Assembly (NCBI GenBank): GCA_008360955.1
Contig: LUCM01001600.1
Location: 90,863 to 154,862, forward strand
Direction of reading: 5' to 3'
DNA: 64,000 nucleotides
From: Fasciolopsis buskii
Lineage: Eukaryota; Platyhelminthes; Trematoda; Plagiorchiida; Fasciolidae
Below are positions 12,956 to 25,335 of the stretch, in pieces. A model generated the notes under the pieces. It saw only the letters and a program-made list of their open reading frames with translations, did no database searches and had not been told where the DNA came from. Made by a program: the position numbers and the translations under genes. Each line of letters starts with the position of its first letter. Position 1 is the stretch's first letter.

Positions 12956-15900
12956 TGCATTGCAAGTTGCAAAGTGCAACAACAAGCGAAAAAAAATGAA
13001 AGCTGGATCCGAAGACGTTTGTAACGGCCTGAATCCTATGTAATATTAAGCTTCATGGTGGATGGCACAAACAAGGATGTCTCACTTGGATTAACTCACC
13101 AGTCCCAACTAGTAAGTGATTCGAATGTACTCGTGTCGGCCTATAGTATCAGACGAATCAGTCACGTGATGGGTATTCCGGAGCTACCCACGCGTGCACC
13201 TGTTTGTGACCAAGTTATCTGATTATGTTTTTATGTCACGATGTCGGCCATAGACAATTGAAGACAGGGCCCGTCATTACCATCTGAATTTAGTGAAAGA
13301 CGAAAACACACGAGACATTTAGTTGTCTTACCACTTGTCTTCTTGGCTTTTGTGTATTATCCTTACCAGCCGGTGAGAATGTGCGACATTCTCGAGACCG
13401 GAAGAAGGTGCAGAGTGAAAAATTATCATCGTTCCGTATCATACACATTCATTGTACGGTTTTATTCGCTTTCAGAATGTGAGCTCCTCAGGGTGCACAA
13501 AGTATTTAATTAGCCTAACTTGAACAACAATGCTATCGGCCAATGATCACTCATTCGATGCGCTGTTACAAGGGGCTACAAACCATCTTGATTAATCCTG
13601 CATAACTTAGAGGTACACCCGATGATATCCTACTAGGAATCGGAACTGTTCGCCAAAAGACCCGGCTTTACGTTGCTGATGAATGCTTGCGTAAATTCCT
13701 AGCAGTTCACCTGGACTAAGGTCGTGATAACGTGATTAGGCATAGGCAAAAAAACCGGTTTTCAATAAAAAATAAAGCCCAACATGTCATTCATAGAATT
13801 AGGCCGTTTCTTTATGATTTGAGTGATGTTGCACACGGAAAAGATTACTTATGGTTAATTTACATGAGAATTCACAAGGCTTGTAATTTCACGGAATACA
13901 TACTTTTCAGTTGATCGAAGCACATGTCAAGAAACAACGTAAGAAACAAATGAACTTTAACCGTGACAATGACGGACTAAGGAATGACAGACCGATCATC
14001 AACTTTGCGGAATCAACACACAGGAACATATGAAAACATGGACTGACATTTCCATGTGGCATCTAATGAAATGCTTACTCTGGATTGGGCCAAGCTTGTG
14101 ACCATAAGCATCAATAGCACATTGATTCAGCAATACGTTTTATCATCAGGAATCAGTAAAACTACAAATGAATCCAGTGAACGGCATGACTTAGTTTGAA
14201 CGGAACTGTAAAAATTATTTTTATGGGAGCGAGTTAAATCGAGTGTAGCTGAACCAATCGGATATGGAATAAAAACATTATATGAACACTAAGCTTCAAC
14301 GCATTTCAGTCTTCAAAGTGGCAAACATTGAAAAATTACCGGGATCCCATAATTCTAACGAGCCATGCAAAACTAGGTCAATCACTGGGTCTAAGGTGGC
14401 AGAAACGGACAATGGCGATTGATAGCACGGGAACAGGACAAACTGGAAATGTCCAGTAGGCCAGGCTTTTGATCTCTCTCTCTCTCAAAACAGCGACTTG
14501 GTGCAATGGCCATTTTCGACCTCGTCTTGCATTGCTGCCATTTAGTACAGTTTTTTTCGCAGATTACTTGCAAACTTAGCAGGCGGACAATGCTGAGTAT
14601 TAAAATTTTTACGAAAGACGTGTCAGTCTGGTCCTGGTTATTTATCTTTCTCTCGAAAGCCTATGAAGTAGAGTATTTCTATTTATAAATAAAACCACCA
14701 GGGTCAATATTTATCTCTCAAAGAAAGGTACAACAAAAAACATTTCCGTTCTTTTTTCCGGCTAGCTTTCGCTAATTTTTGTTTGTTTACATTGACCACC
14801 TTTCGGTGCAACTTGGTGAATATTTGACGATAATTTGCACTACTTCTTATTACATAGTAGTGTAAGATTTGTTGATATCATGAAGATTGGAAAGAGGATA
14901 GTGACAACAACGGCTTATTTAAATTGTATCGTAGGAATATTCTTTATTTCACTAGACTGTTGTACAAAAATAGCTACTTTACGAACATATTTCGTCACTA
15001 GAAAAAAGATTTTCATATAATAGCGGAAAATCTTTGTGAAGCCACAGTTGTGCACGTGTTTCCATGCAGGACTCGATCATTGTTAAAACCCGACCGTGGT
15101 CCTACAAAACCGTTGACAAATGGTAGAGACATCATTTGGTTTTAAAATGAAACACATGACACAAAACCAACCCGGATGGCTTGACGCGTGACATTTGATG
15201 TGGAGGTGTTCGTCTCGGGTTCACCCCAAAAGTGACGTTTTCAGTTTTTGACAAGAAAATAACAAGTGTGTCACTTTCACGGCTTTTCAATAGCGCTTTG
15301 ATTTGTAATCCTATATGCTCAGTTGTTTTTGTCTTCTAGACCACGTAAGAGTCTCGTTCATCGAACGAAAAGTGACGAATAGTTTACTTGTTACGTCTGA
15401 AGTCCGATTTGGTTTCACTGGTACAATTTGCCCTACTAGCCTTGTGCTACTGGTCAGGCAACGGAATTTACTGAATAGCATAGGCAATTTCCATATTATG
15501 ACAAAATCAAAACTATTTTTTTGTTGATATTCTAAGAAAATATTACGAATTTACTTACACATTTCCCCTATTCTATCTGTCTGCAAGCTTTAAAAGGGGG
15601 GCCGACCTTGATTGTGAAATGAAATCTTTGTTGAACGCGCTAATTTCATAGACCTTTTTTGAAAAGTCTCAGAATTTATTCTAATTTACATTTATGAATG
15701 TTACGAAGTTCGCTTGTCAAGCATATTTAGTTATTTTATCAAAAATTCTACACATGACTGCACATACTGAAGATGATCATTTGCTGACCGGGGGTCTCAT
15801 ATGCACTGTCGATGATGAATAGATTAATTGTCATTTGAAAATGATCTTCAATTACTTCAATGCTGATCTTCCGTCAAAGTCACTTAAATGTTATTTTTAA

Positions 15901-18900
15901 CCGGTACTGTTGTTATGGCTACAGTGGAACAGTAAGTGCGAAAACAGAAAATCTTTTGATGCCAAAAAGTAGAGGATAATGCTTTGACAACAAAAACCTC
16001 GGTAGACTTAAATTTTTGAGCTCAAACATTTTTGGCAGCTCAAATTAAACAAGATCATAGTTTACACAAAACCAAACAAATAAACTATGCCCAGAGTATA
16101 TTTTTCATGGAGGAATTTGATCACAACAATTACAGTGCTGTTTATGTTCATGTTATATTATGCGATTAAAGTGATTTGCCTAGTCCCAGGGCAGATTATT
16201 CCCGATATTACAAGCGTCATTGTAAGGTAAGATTGGAGAAACATTTAAGCGCTCCATTTATCATCGCTTATGTATACTAGATTAAACAAGCAATAATGCA
16301 GAGTGTTATTATCCTGTGGAATGTTGAAAAATGCTGATCGCATTAACTAGGTGACCGGGTAATTTTGATGATGGATGATCGGCATGCGATGACCAGAAAA
16401 AAATTTACAAAATATACACTTTTAAACGAAAACTCATTAAGTAACTTGCCTCGCTTTCCTAAGGCGTTGCAGGTTATTCACTTTTACACCGGTAAAATGA
16501 TCAAAAACAATTAGACGCATCAAAATAGAATGCCCTATGGGGAAGGGAATATTGACTTTTCTGATGATGGAGAGATTCTCTCAGTATTAGGAAAATAGAC
16601 AATATAAACCCTCTAATTTTAGTGACAGAAGCTTCATGTTTGTTCCACTAGAACTTATTGAACATGCTATCGTGAGTAAATTGGTTTTCTTCACACTTGA
16701 TTGGCGTTTCATGTAAAGCTATACCACGGACTGAATCCAAAATCTGTTCCATGTCTTCATGCGAAAATTCAGTGCACTCCTTAACCAGTGGGTTGCAAAA
16801 TTGAGATTCTAAAAGCTATTGACATGAGGTATTGTAAAGGTTATACTGAAATTGCTGGACGAAAACTCAGCATATCTATACCATTAACTGTCGGATACAC
16901 CGGGGAATGTCCTTCGAGGATGCTGCTGTAAGGCGAAATGGAGACTTCTTAGTATTCGTGATCGACTGTTTTGCCCCGAAAGCTCAGTGGGTCAAAGGAA
17001 CTTTATGACCTCACACAGATTTTCACGATTTTATTCTCGCTGAATGTGTATAATTTCGCTAGTAAAGAATGCTACTCGATTTTCTGTTGAAAAAGTTCAG
17101 AGCAGTAGGGCCCGGAATTTTAGAAACACAAAATTTTTCTTCGGTAGCTTTTGCCGAAGAATCATCGTGTGATTCAGAAATAGACTCCGCATTTAGGTAC
17201 AACACTCACGAAACATGAGTAAACTTCTGATGTCAAAGAAAGTCAACGGAGTTAAACTGTAACGGTTTTGGGACAATGGAGTGCGGTTAACCATATTTGA
17301 TGAGCGATAGTTACAATGACGTCGGTTGTGTGCTTTCAGGGGAATCAACTCTCCCACACATTTGCATAACAATTCCAAAAACGGAACTCTGCGAATTTGG
17401 CTACTGAAACCAAGTTGAGTAGTTGACGTTGAAACGAGTAATCACACCGAGCGGTCATTCTTGCCCAGACGTGTGAAAAAATCAAGCGTTCATGTTTTCA
17501 TTTATGCTGCATTGTCATGGGCTAGGAACATTTCAGGAAACTAGCAACTGTTACCCCGGCAATATGTAACTCGCTTAAGTGTGCTATGAGCTATGGGATT
17601 CTTAAATGGACTTTTCATTTATTCACGCTCCTAACGATTCAAATGAGTTCCCAGTGAGATCTTTAACCATCCTCGATAAACTGAATTCCCTCCTTGAGTA
17701 ACGATCATCTTTTGCAACTAAGGCATGACTGTTATGCCTGAATCACGAGTGAGAAACAGCAGTCCCAAACAAGATGCAGCATCCAACAGAGCCCAGCACC
17801 TCAAATTTGTCCGCCGGTGAAATGGCACAGGATGATGGGAATATGGTGGAATTGCTTGGGGCTGTGGCATCAGTTAAAAGTTTGGAATAGTTATGACCTG
17901 GGTTAGACTGAACATACATTTCTTGTCTGCGAACATCTATTATAGAAACTCTAACTGGCTTGTGAATCCACGTCTCTGGGTAATGTTTACAAAATACGTT
18001 GTTCAAAAACGTCTGTTTATTCCAGCCTGGGTCAAAGCTGCTAAAGACAGTCGAAGACCACCAAGCGTGGAAAGAACACGCAGAACTAAGTGACTGGCCA
18101 GTTTCTCAATGACACCGAGGTCCGTTAAAATGTGTCATTTTTGGGCCCGTCGCTACTTGTACATGATCGATGGGGATAAATTCCAGAACGGTTTGTCTCA
18201 CGAGGCGCACGATTCGCGAGAACACCGCACGTCTTTGAGGGCACTTTCGTACCGTTGTTCATTTACAGTCGATTATTTCGCCGCTAGTTCGGGAAAACGA
18301 AAAGCTACAGTGTCTCCATTTCTTAGACGGGTTGCAATAATTCAACGATAAAAATGTTTCATATTTCAGATGCTTAAGTGGGTCATGAAGACCAGTCCCT
18401 GTTTTGTTTAATACCATATCGCATCCCGTTACCGGTTCTTAGATTTGACTTGAGCATTCTGAAGGCTGAGGTGAATTTTCCTTAACTTTAGTATGTTGAT
18501 TAGTCGCTGAATAAGTAACTACATGTGAATGGCACTGCCACTGTTAAAACTATTTAGAACTGCCTTTAGGCTAGCCAAAATCTCGTTTCCTATGCTACGA
18601 AATGCGATATACCTTACCTGAACGTGTTTGGGATTTTGTACTGTAATGGTGTAATGTTTAGCGGCTTGTTGCCTTACGGACAGTGAGCTGTAATGCGCCT
18701 GGTAGTTCTCACGAAAGGCGAATATGGAAAAAACTTAAGCCGTTTTGATGAATTCACAAGCAAAATGAAACCTGGTATAGGAATCAACAATTGTAATCAT
18801 AGACTGAGAAAGCTTAAACTAGATTTTAATAGTTTATTCTGCAATTTGGTTTTAACACGCGCATTTAACAATTTCCATTCCTGTGATGAATTGCGTCAAG

Positions 18901-19530
18901 CTGTATACCCGACCCGGACAAAATGTTACCCTGGTCAAACGTGTTTTTATTTTGCAAGCACGAACGATAAACCTATTCAGGTTTGCACGTGGCTTTGAGC
19001 ACACCTGAACAAACACCAATCACAACGAATGGAAAGAAGGTGGTAGATTCTGTCCTGTTCGAATGGCAAGTGTATCAGGTGGATGCGGCTCGGATACGTA
19101 TTGGAACAAGGAATAAAGTTGATTTTTATTCGCTTTGGTGCTTTATGGTTTACAAACACAATGGGACCTAGATGAACCGTCTATTAGAACATATACGAGC
19201 TAGCATACAGGCCCTTGGAACCACCCTGGAAAGTAAATGATACGTAGGCAAGCACGTAAATGCTAATCACATCTGGTTTCACTGGTCTGCGGAACATTAT
19301 TAGGTAGACGACCGATGGACAGAAATAGTGGATTTGGCTTAGACGCATTTGCATGTGTGGTCGATCTCGTGATAGCAAACACGCATTGGTAATTTTGTAC
19401 TGCTCGAAATGTGGCCGATATATCAGTACATTTGGGAATAGCGCAGGTTGCATTGTTTTTTGAATCCCATATCGAACTTGCCCATAAACGAAAGTGGAGC
19501 TCAAGTGTTACCGCGTTTAAAGCCTCGACT
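12956..19530. other. Long gene-free stretch
   Basis: About 6.5 kb with no recognised gene, RNA or repeat family apart from a short TC run (14470-14487). A weak plus-strand tRNA-like pair (GGATGGCTTGACGCG at 15174, GGGTTCACCCC at 15217) may mark an eroded SINE. The longest ORF here (18693-18998, 101 codons) has no recognised motif. It could contain diverged repeats invisible to inspection. Confidence 0.5.
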
Positions 19531-19536
19531 GTATAC

Positions 19537-19589
<53 letters not shown>

Positions 19590-19590
19590 A
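19531..19590. repeat. (TA)n microsatellite
   Basis: TA repeat with two interruptions (ACAT, ATGT), partly palindromic. Confidence 0.95.
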
Positions 19591-20214
19591 GACTGTCATG
19601 TTAGATCAATTCCAAGCCTTTCCACCGTATACTGTACTAAACTTGATTGGGTAGAGCGAAAAAAACAAATTGGAATAAAAAACCATTACGACAACAATCA
19701 CATTTTTATTTACCATCTTTTATGATGAGGTCCCGCCCACGTTTTCGTTCGCCTTTCGAGTCCACCCACGCGATCAATCCGCAAACCCATTGCTAACACT
19801 AATTTTTGTTTATTCAACGAAACAATTAACGCAATACTCCTTACTATGAAAGTCATGATACGGCCTGTGACAAAGTGAATAAACCTCACAGACATTGCCA
19901 TTCCCAAGAGATACTTCGTTTTTTTCGAATATTTGATCAGGTGGGTTTTTTTCTAGTTCGTAATGGAATCTGGTGAATATTTTCAAAGTGTGATTATTGC
20001 CTCGTTGATTGCGGCAGAACGCGTGCACTGACTGCCTGACGTGTGACATTTCTGGACACTTCTCCAAGGTAGCCCATGTGAAATGTCCGATTCGACAGGG
20101 AAAGCATATTACGCAAGTTGAATTATAAACGTACGAATAAACAAACAGGCAATTAAAACTGAAATATTTCCGCGCAGTTGTTCACCACATGGCACCAACA
20201 TTCAAATGATGATC

Positions 20215-20475
20215 AATAAACCCAGTGAGCATCGTGCATCCATGATTAGAACCGCTTTTCAAAAGCAATGAGACCGTACAGCTGCTTCAAACCTATTATT
20301 GCTCATCAACAATCCACAGAGTCCCAACTGGGACATAAATCCGGGACGAAGGAATGTGAGCCAAATCCTTAGAGGTTAGGATACCAGGCAGACCTTCGTC
20401 GATTGTGTTACATTTCACAGCATGGAAATATTGCACCTATCTCTTACTGATCTGGTCGGCCTCGGGCAGGTGGCT
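20215..20475 (-). mobile_element. SINE family 1 copy, minus strand, strongly decayed
   Basis: Reverse-complement reading gives CTAAGGATTTGGCTCACATT (head), CGTCCCGGATTTATGTCCCA (B-box region), then TTGATGAGCAATAATAGG, TTGAAGCAGCTGTACGGTC and a diverged tail. The order and spacing match the intact SINE-1 copies. In the hammerhead part the core is TTGATGA instead of CTGATGA, helix II is rewritten and GAAA has become GAAG. The ribozyme is dead. Confidence 0.7.
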
Positions 20476-21360
20476 TAACCCAAGTGACCCCTGCTGTCCG
20501 ATGACTTTTCTACAGGAAGCCTAAGTAGAACGAAGGCCTTCAGTATGACCCACAAGGCTTGGCTACTTGAGTGAGGTGCACATGGACTGCTGACGACTCG
20601 TAACAAGGACCGGATAGCTGCGCAGAGCGTCGACAGTTTCCTAGTGGTGAATAATTTCTTGAAAACATGCAATTTACTAACACTGGCAAAACAAATAATT
20701 GTTCCAAAAGCTTATGCCATCTGCGAGATCGCCGTGGACAGTCCAACTTGCCTAAGTCTGGCCTATGCATTATTTGATTTATTTCCCTGTATACTGAAAA
20801 ACAGCTTGTGTTGCCGCTTGTCTGAGCGGGTGCGATGTGTTGGGCCGTATCAGCTCTGCTAATGAAGAGAACAATAGGTCTAGTGGAAATTTTCCGACAA
20901 CTTTGCCGGTATTTTGCTTTTATTGCCCAACTACGAGTTAGGCAGTCGTTCACTAGCTTTGTTCTCGAACGATCTACTACGGAGTACGGAAAAATGGGTG
21001 TTTTAATAAGAAAAATATCAACCTAGAAGGATTTACTCAAGTCCGGGAGTGAAATAAACCCCGCAGAATGGTAGACTTTTGACTGGCAATTAAAAATTAG
21101 ACAATACCTCGCAGCTATGAAGTAGATCTTAATTTGGTCAAGCCATTTGGATGAAGAGAATAAACAAAACCCCGTGGAGTTTGATCAGGAATTTCACAAA
21201 TAAAAATATTTTTTTCTTGAGGTTCTAAGTCTAGCTGAATAAAATCAGTTTGATGAATAAAGTAAAGCACGTTTAGGCGAAAACAACTAAACCCTTGCTG
21301 AATCCAAACTGAGGATTCTAAATGACGCTTCATAGGTTGCATCCGGATGTCTCCTTTACA

Positions 21361-21402
21361 CATATTTATATGCATATATATATATTTATATATATATATA
21401 TT
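21361..21402. repeat. (TA)n tract at the PLE 5' side
   Basis: An AT-only alternating tract with a few interruptions, immediately upstream of the Penelope-like element. It mirrors the TA tract on the other side at 23911-23941. Confidence 0.92.
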
Positions 21403-21559
21403 AGAGGTTAAAAGGCGTACACTGGATTATAAGGTCTTCTGACCTCTGAAATAGGTAACCTGAGCTGCAGATATTTTTACTCACCAATAAAACATTTGGA
21501 CGCAATGCGCTCTACTGTGAGAAAATGGGGAAACTATTCCAAGCGGTCCGCTGCTGTCC

Positions 21560-22306
21560 ATGAGCAACTGTTCTTCGTACATCACTGCCTCAGGAATAAC
21601 ACTTTTCCAAAAAGTGTCAAGTGTTATCGCGCCTGTGAACTCGGAACGTGCCCATAGGATTGCACATTCATACTTCAAACAGATGCATCGTGAGCTGATC
21701 AACAACGCGCATCGCAGAAAGGCCGTATACGAAAGCCCTCGAAATCGATTCGAACGGGGTGCCTCAAACATATTAGATGCCAGCTGGATTAGAAGAATAA
21801 AAACGGTCATTCAAATCACATCGAACACAAACCGGTCAAAGGTCATGGACAGACCCACCAGGAAATGTGCCACGCTCAATCAAGCGAAACCTCAATATTC
21901 GAACCACCAGCTACTACCAAGCGAAAAGTCCGCGCTAATGAAAGGATTAACATTCAATCACACCAACACCAAACATCTGAGGTCCATTGCCTCCATTACA
22001 TCGGCAATACGGAAGCACGCACTAACGGAAGAGACGCGCCAAGACATACGGACAAAAATCTGTCAACAACTCCCGCACCCTAGGCGAGAGTATCACCCAC
22101 CTGATAACGAAATCAAAGCTGTAAAAGCACTCCAGAAAAATCGAGAAATAATCATGCTCCCAGAAAACAAAGGTAATGCAACAGCAGTGCTTGACAACGC
22201 TGAATACCAAGCGAAGATGAAAGTATCACTGGATGATAACGAAATCTACCAACCGGTGAAAGGAAATCCAATCAAAGAACTTCGAGCCAAAATCAGCAAA
22301 ACCTGA
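21560..22306 (+). pseudogene. PLE N-terminal part of the RT polyprotein
   Basis: An open stretch of 248 codons. It ends with the conserved PLE pre-RT motif: LPENKGNATAVLD at residues 199-211, where active PLEs have an LPxDKGNATVV-type sequence. The region before it is basic and helical-looking. The frame breaks near 22300. From 22302 the reading continues one base out of register (PELFEKSEKISDEQYNQIKP...), so the stop at 22304-22306 is the product of a one-base indel and not a natural end. The listed start is not an ATG and is only the limit of the open stretch. Confidence 0.85.
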
Positions 22307-23010
22307 ACTCTTTGAGAAGAGCGAGAAAATCAGTGATGAACAGTACAATCAAATAAAGCCTGCAGAAGGACTCTTCCCCAGGATATATAGACTTCCTAAA
22401 GTCCATTAGCCGGGGGTGCTGCTTAGACCCATTGTCGCATCAACAACAGCACCAAATTATCAGCTAGCGAAGTACCTTTTCCGTTTCCCATGCCCATTCC
22501 TACCATAAGACCAAAACGACAAGAAGAGTTCTGTCACATTCCTGGAACAAATCAAAGACCGCAAGTTAGAAGCAAACGAAGCTATGGTTTTATTCGACGC
22601 CACTTCACTGTTCACAAATATTCCAAGGCAAATGGCATTGGACAGCATGCGCCAGCTTATGGAGAAGGACTCCAACTTATCAGATAGAACAGCGAGGTCT
22701 ACAGACGATATAATGCATCTGATAGAATTGTGCATGGAAACATAACTACAGTTCAATGGGACGGTATATAAACAAATAATGGGATCACCACTATCAGGCT
22801 TGTTAGCAGACGCAAAATGAAACAATTCGAGACAAAAGCATTCGAAACAAACCGCCCACGCTTATGGATCCAATAGGTTGATGATGCATTTGTTGTGTTA
22901 GAAAAAACAGAAATGGACCAATTTCATCAGCATCTAAACGTGATAGTGCCCAGCATCAAATTCACCAAGGAGGAGGAAGAAGACCCGGCTCTACCTTTTC
23001 TCGACGTATA
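22302..23010 (+). pseudogene. PLE reverse transcriptase core, multiply broken
   Basis: In frame from 22302 the reading includes GLFPRIYRLPKVH, a TAG at 22407, then PGVLLRPIVASTTAPNYQLA, the typical PLE RT motif. Stops follow at 22506 (TAA), 22743 (TAA) and 22818 (TGA). Motif A, FDATSLF, is at 22593-22613 with its Asp intact. Motif B', MGSPLSGLLA, is at 22779-22808. A frameshift near 22818 moves to the frame with VDDAFVV at 22877-22897. The aromatic residue before VDD is replaced by TAG at 22874, so the catalytic YVDD box is destroyed. PALPFLDV at about 22986-23009 ends the RT/thumb transition. Confidence 0.9.
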
Positions 23011-23109
23011 AAGCAACCAAACGGGAGCATAAAGACAACCGTCTACAGAAAACCGACGACGACAGACCGCATACTCAATTTCAAAAGCAACCATCCAACC
23101 TGCCATTTA

Positions 23110-23818
23110 AAGAGCTGTGTGCGTACCCTGTTCCGTCGAGCCGACACACTGCAGTACACAGCACCTACGGGAACAACAGCAATCTAGGTTGTTCAAGTTA
23201 TTTGCGGTAAATGGGTATCCGAAATCTTTCATCAACGCCTGCATTCGCAGAAAACAGAGGGTAAACACTAAGAGGACCAAATCGATTGAGGTACTTTCAT
23301 ACATACGGGAAGTACCCGAAGCGGTTAAACGCATCCTACGTCCACTAGATATCACAATCGCCCACAAACCGACCGGCACCCTGAGATCTATTCTATTCAA
23401 CGGAAAAGATCGCGTCGACCAGCACGACCAGTCAGGGGTAGTTTATGCCATTACGTGCCTCGGATGTGACAAACAGTATGTCGGTGAGACAAGCAAACAA
23501 TTACGCACACGCTTGCACGAACATAGCTTATCCCTACGACGCGCTGACCCACACTCGCAGATATGGAACCACTGTGCGCAAACAGGCCATGAGGTCAATA
23601 TCAACAACGCAGAGGTAGTCAGCCGGGCAAACAGAAAGGGGAAGCGACTGATTCTTGAAGCCCTCCACTCGAATAACTCGTTCAATCGGCATGTCGAGGT
23701 TAACAAGTATTACGTCATCTTAATAAGACCCCGATGCACAATGGAGAGACAAACAGATGGACAGTGGACAAAAACGAACGGAACTAGCGATCTCATTCAA
23801 TCACGCCTTCACGTATAA
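23110..23818 (+). pseudogene. PLE C-terminal thumb and GIY-YIG endonuclease
   Basis: The first 30 bases read [16 protein letters not shown] in one frame; the rest is open from 23117 to the TAA at 23816-23818. Seen: RLFKLFAVNGYPKSF (thumb end), then SGVVYAITCLGC with the GIY-equivalent VVYAI at 23438-23452. YVGET (YIG) is at 23477, the conserved Arg lies in QLRTRLHEH, and a catalytic-type Glu is at codon 23657 (LILEAL). The CLGC pair and LHEH fit the Cys/His zinc site known in Penelope endonucleases. GIY-YIG enzymes nick the target for insertion. This domain looks intact even though the RT is dead. Confidence 0.92.
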
Positions 23819-23906
23819 CAACGAGTCGTAGTTTGGATCGAAACGTCAGGATAAACGTATTAACTCAGTGTACGCTTTCTCAACTCAAATATGCAAACTG
23901 AGCTGC

Positions 23907-23910
<4 letters not shown>

Positions 23911-23941
<31 letters not shown>

Positions 23942-23945
23942 NCGT
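23911..23945. repeat. (TA)n tract at the PLE 3' side, with one unresolved base
   Basis: A pure TA run following TGAGCTGCATT. The base at 23942 is N, the only ambiguity I noticed; it probably marks a tract whose length the assembly could not resolve. Confidence 0.95.
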
Positions 23946-24338
23946 GAGCACCATCTACCTCCCTCAGGTAAGGCAATTCAGAATACTGGTATAAGAAAGT
24001 ATCTAACACAGCTCGATCAAACCGATCAGTGTGGTGTATACATTAACCTGATAGACAGAAAACGGATGTCTTGAAGACGGTTAGCTTGTGTGAGACACGA
24101 TCGCCAATTCACCAGGTTCTTAGCTGAATATATATATTAACAGAAAAGAAGACGAATAAGACCCGGATAGGGAGGGGAGCCAGAAAAATAAAAGTTGGTT
24201 CTATGGATATTCTTTCAAATAACCATAGGAAATTATTGGAAAGGTAACTTAACCGGTTAGAAAACAATCTGCGAACAAATCGGTTTCGGCAATTTTATAT
24301 AACGGTAGTGAATAACGGAGACAATGGTCAGTGTTGGC

Positions 24339-24347
24339 GGTGTGTCT

Positions 24348-24378
<31 letters not shown>

Positions 24379-24380
24379 GG
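24339..24380. repeat. (TG)n microsatellite
   Basis: About 20 TG units with two interruptions. Confidence 0.93.
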
Positions 24381-24559
24381 ATTAGGTTCATCTGCCTTAC
24401 TTTCCACGCTGGATGACCTCGAACAGTGTAGTAGAAAATTGATATGATTGGGGTCTAACTGGTGTCGTGTAGTCCGGTCTGTCCTCTCTATTCAAAGATT
24501 TACGCTTTCCATTCTCCAACGATTAATTATGCAGCGTCAGTACGGAAGTGCTGTGCAGT

Positions 24560-24722
24560 TGTTTAATCTTTTACAGTGGCACGCGGAGCCAGATGTCATG
24601 TAGAATGGGAAATTCATTTGCGCACTATGGATTGCATAAGCCGACGCCACGAGCTGGAATCGCACCAGCAATCCCTTCACTTACCGAGCAGATGTCCTAT
24701 CAGTGAGCTACCTTAGACACAC
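24560..24722 (-). mobile_element. tRNA-headed SINE-like sequence, minus strand
   Basis: The minus strand reads AAGGTAGCTCACTGATAGGA (A box like a real tRNA D arm), then, after about 30 nt, CTGGTGCGATTCCAGC (T arm with B box GGTGCGATTCC, stem CTGG/CCAG). A tRNA-unrelated stretch follows. Acceptor pairing is poor, so it is not a functional tRNA. No second copy was found in the window; it may be a tRNA pseudogene or a single SINE. Confidence 0.5.
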
Positions 24723-25224
24723 ATCTGGAAAGAAAATTGAGTAAGCAAACATTCACTTCGGCATGAACCATTTTTCTAGATGTCATTAGCACTCCATTTC
24801 CTTGGCGTCTAAACAGGAAAAGAGGGAATGCTAGCCCGGAAAGAACGATTGTAGTCGAACGTATAATCCGTTAAGATATCAGGAATAGCCATACATGATT
24901 AATAGCAAATTAACACTACACGAAGTGGCGCCATTTTACCGTTTCCGGATTTTGCAAGCTACGGGAATTAAAATCATAGTGGACCTTTGAATGATGAGCT
25001 GCTTCTCTGTACAATGCGAAGACACGACAAACATCCTTAGCTTTCTTACTTGATTAGTTTTATAAACAGGTTCCCAGTAGAGTACTTGTCTACCCCTGAA
25101 ATTCTTTCATTTGGACTGAAAGATTGCGTGGGATGTAAACCAGAATAGCTTAATAATTAGGATTTCGTATTAGTTACCACGTGTCTCACATTCCTGCCCC
25201 ATTTCGGGGGTGATGAACGGGAAC

Positions 25225-25335
25225 TTCTTACCACCACTGTCTTTCAGGAAGGACTCTGCGGCCAACATGGTCCTGCCAAGTGGGAAAATTAACTGTCGGA
25301 GAGAGGACTTGAACAAATGACCAAATTCGGCTGAC
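25225..25335 (-). mobile_element. SINE family 3 copy (degraded)
   Basis: The minus strand reads GTTCAAGTCCTCTCTCCGAC (B-box region), then GTTGGCCGCAGAGTCCTTCCTG, the most conserved block of this family. The head is poor and the AT-rich tail is not clear. Confidence 0.5.

Larger units (their letters stand above)
21408..23910 (+). mobile_element. Penelope-like element (PLE), near full length, inactivated
   Basis: PLEs are retroelements coding for one protein: an N-terminal region, a telomerase-like RT, and a C-terminal GIY-YIG endonuclease. All three are present in order: N-terminus 21560-22306, RT about 22302-23010, endonuclease 23110-23818. The unit lies between TA tracts. Short direct repeats, 21437-21476 and 23877-23912, both contain CTGAGCTGCA and look like pseudo-LTR remnants. 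GCGTACACTG at 21415-21424 is inverted as CAGTGTACGC at 23866-23875. At least two frameshifts and six in-frame stops inactivate it. A second, 5'-truncated copy lies at 47375-47745. Independent insertions of this family therefore exist. Confidence 0.93.

Noticed and set aside
16558..16600. CTGATGA followed by a hairpin (possible hammerhead)
   Set aside because: No correctly placed GAAA and no helix I closure.
23820..23855. Hammerhead in the PLE 3' untranslated region
   Set aside because: GATCGAAACGTC is present, but the upstream core reads ACAACGA and helix I does not close, so it is not listed as a ribozyme.
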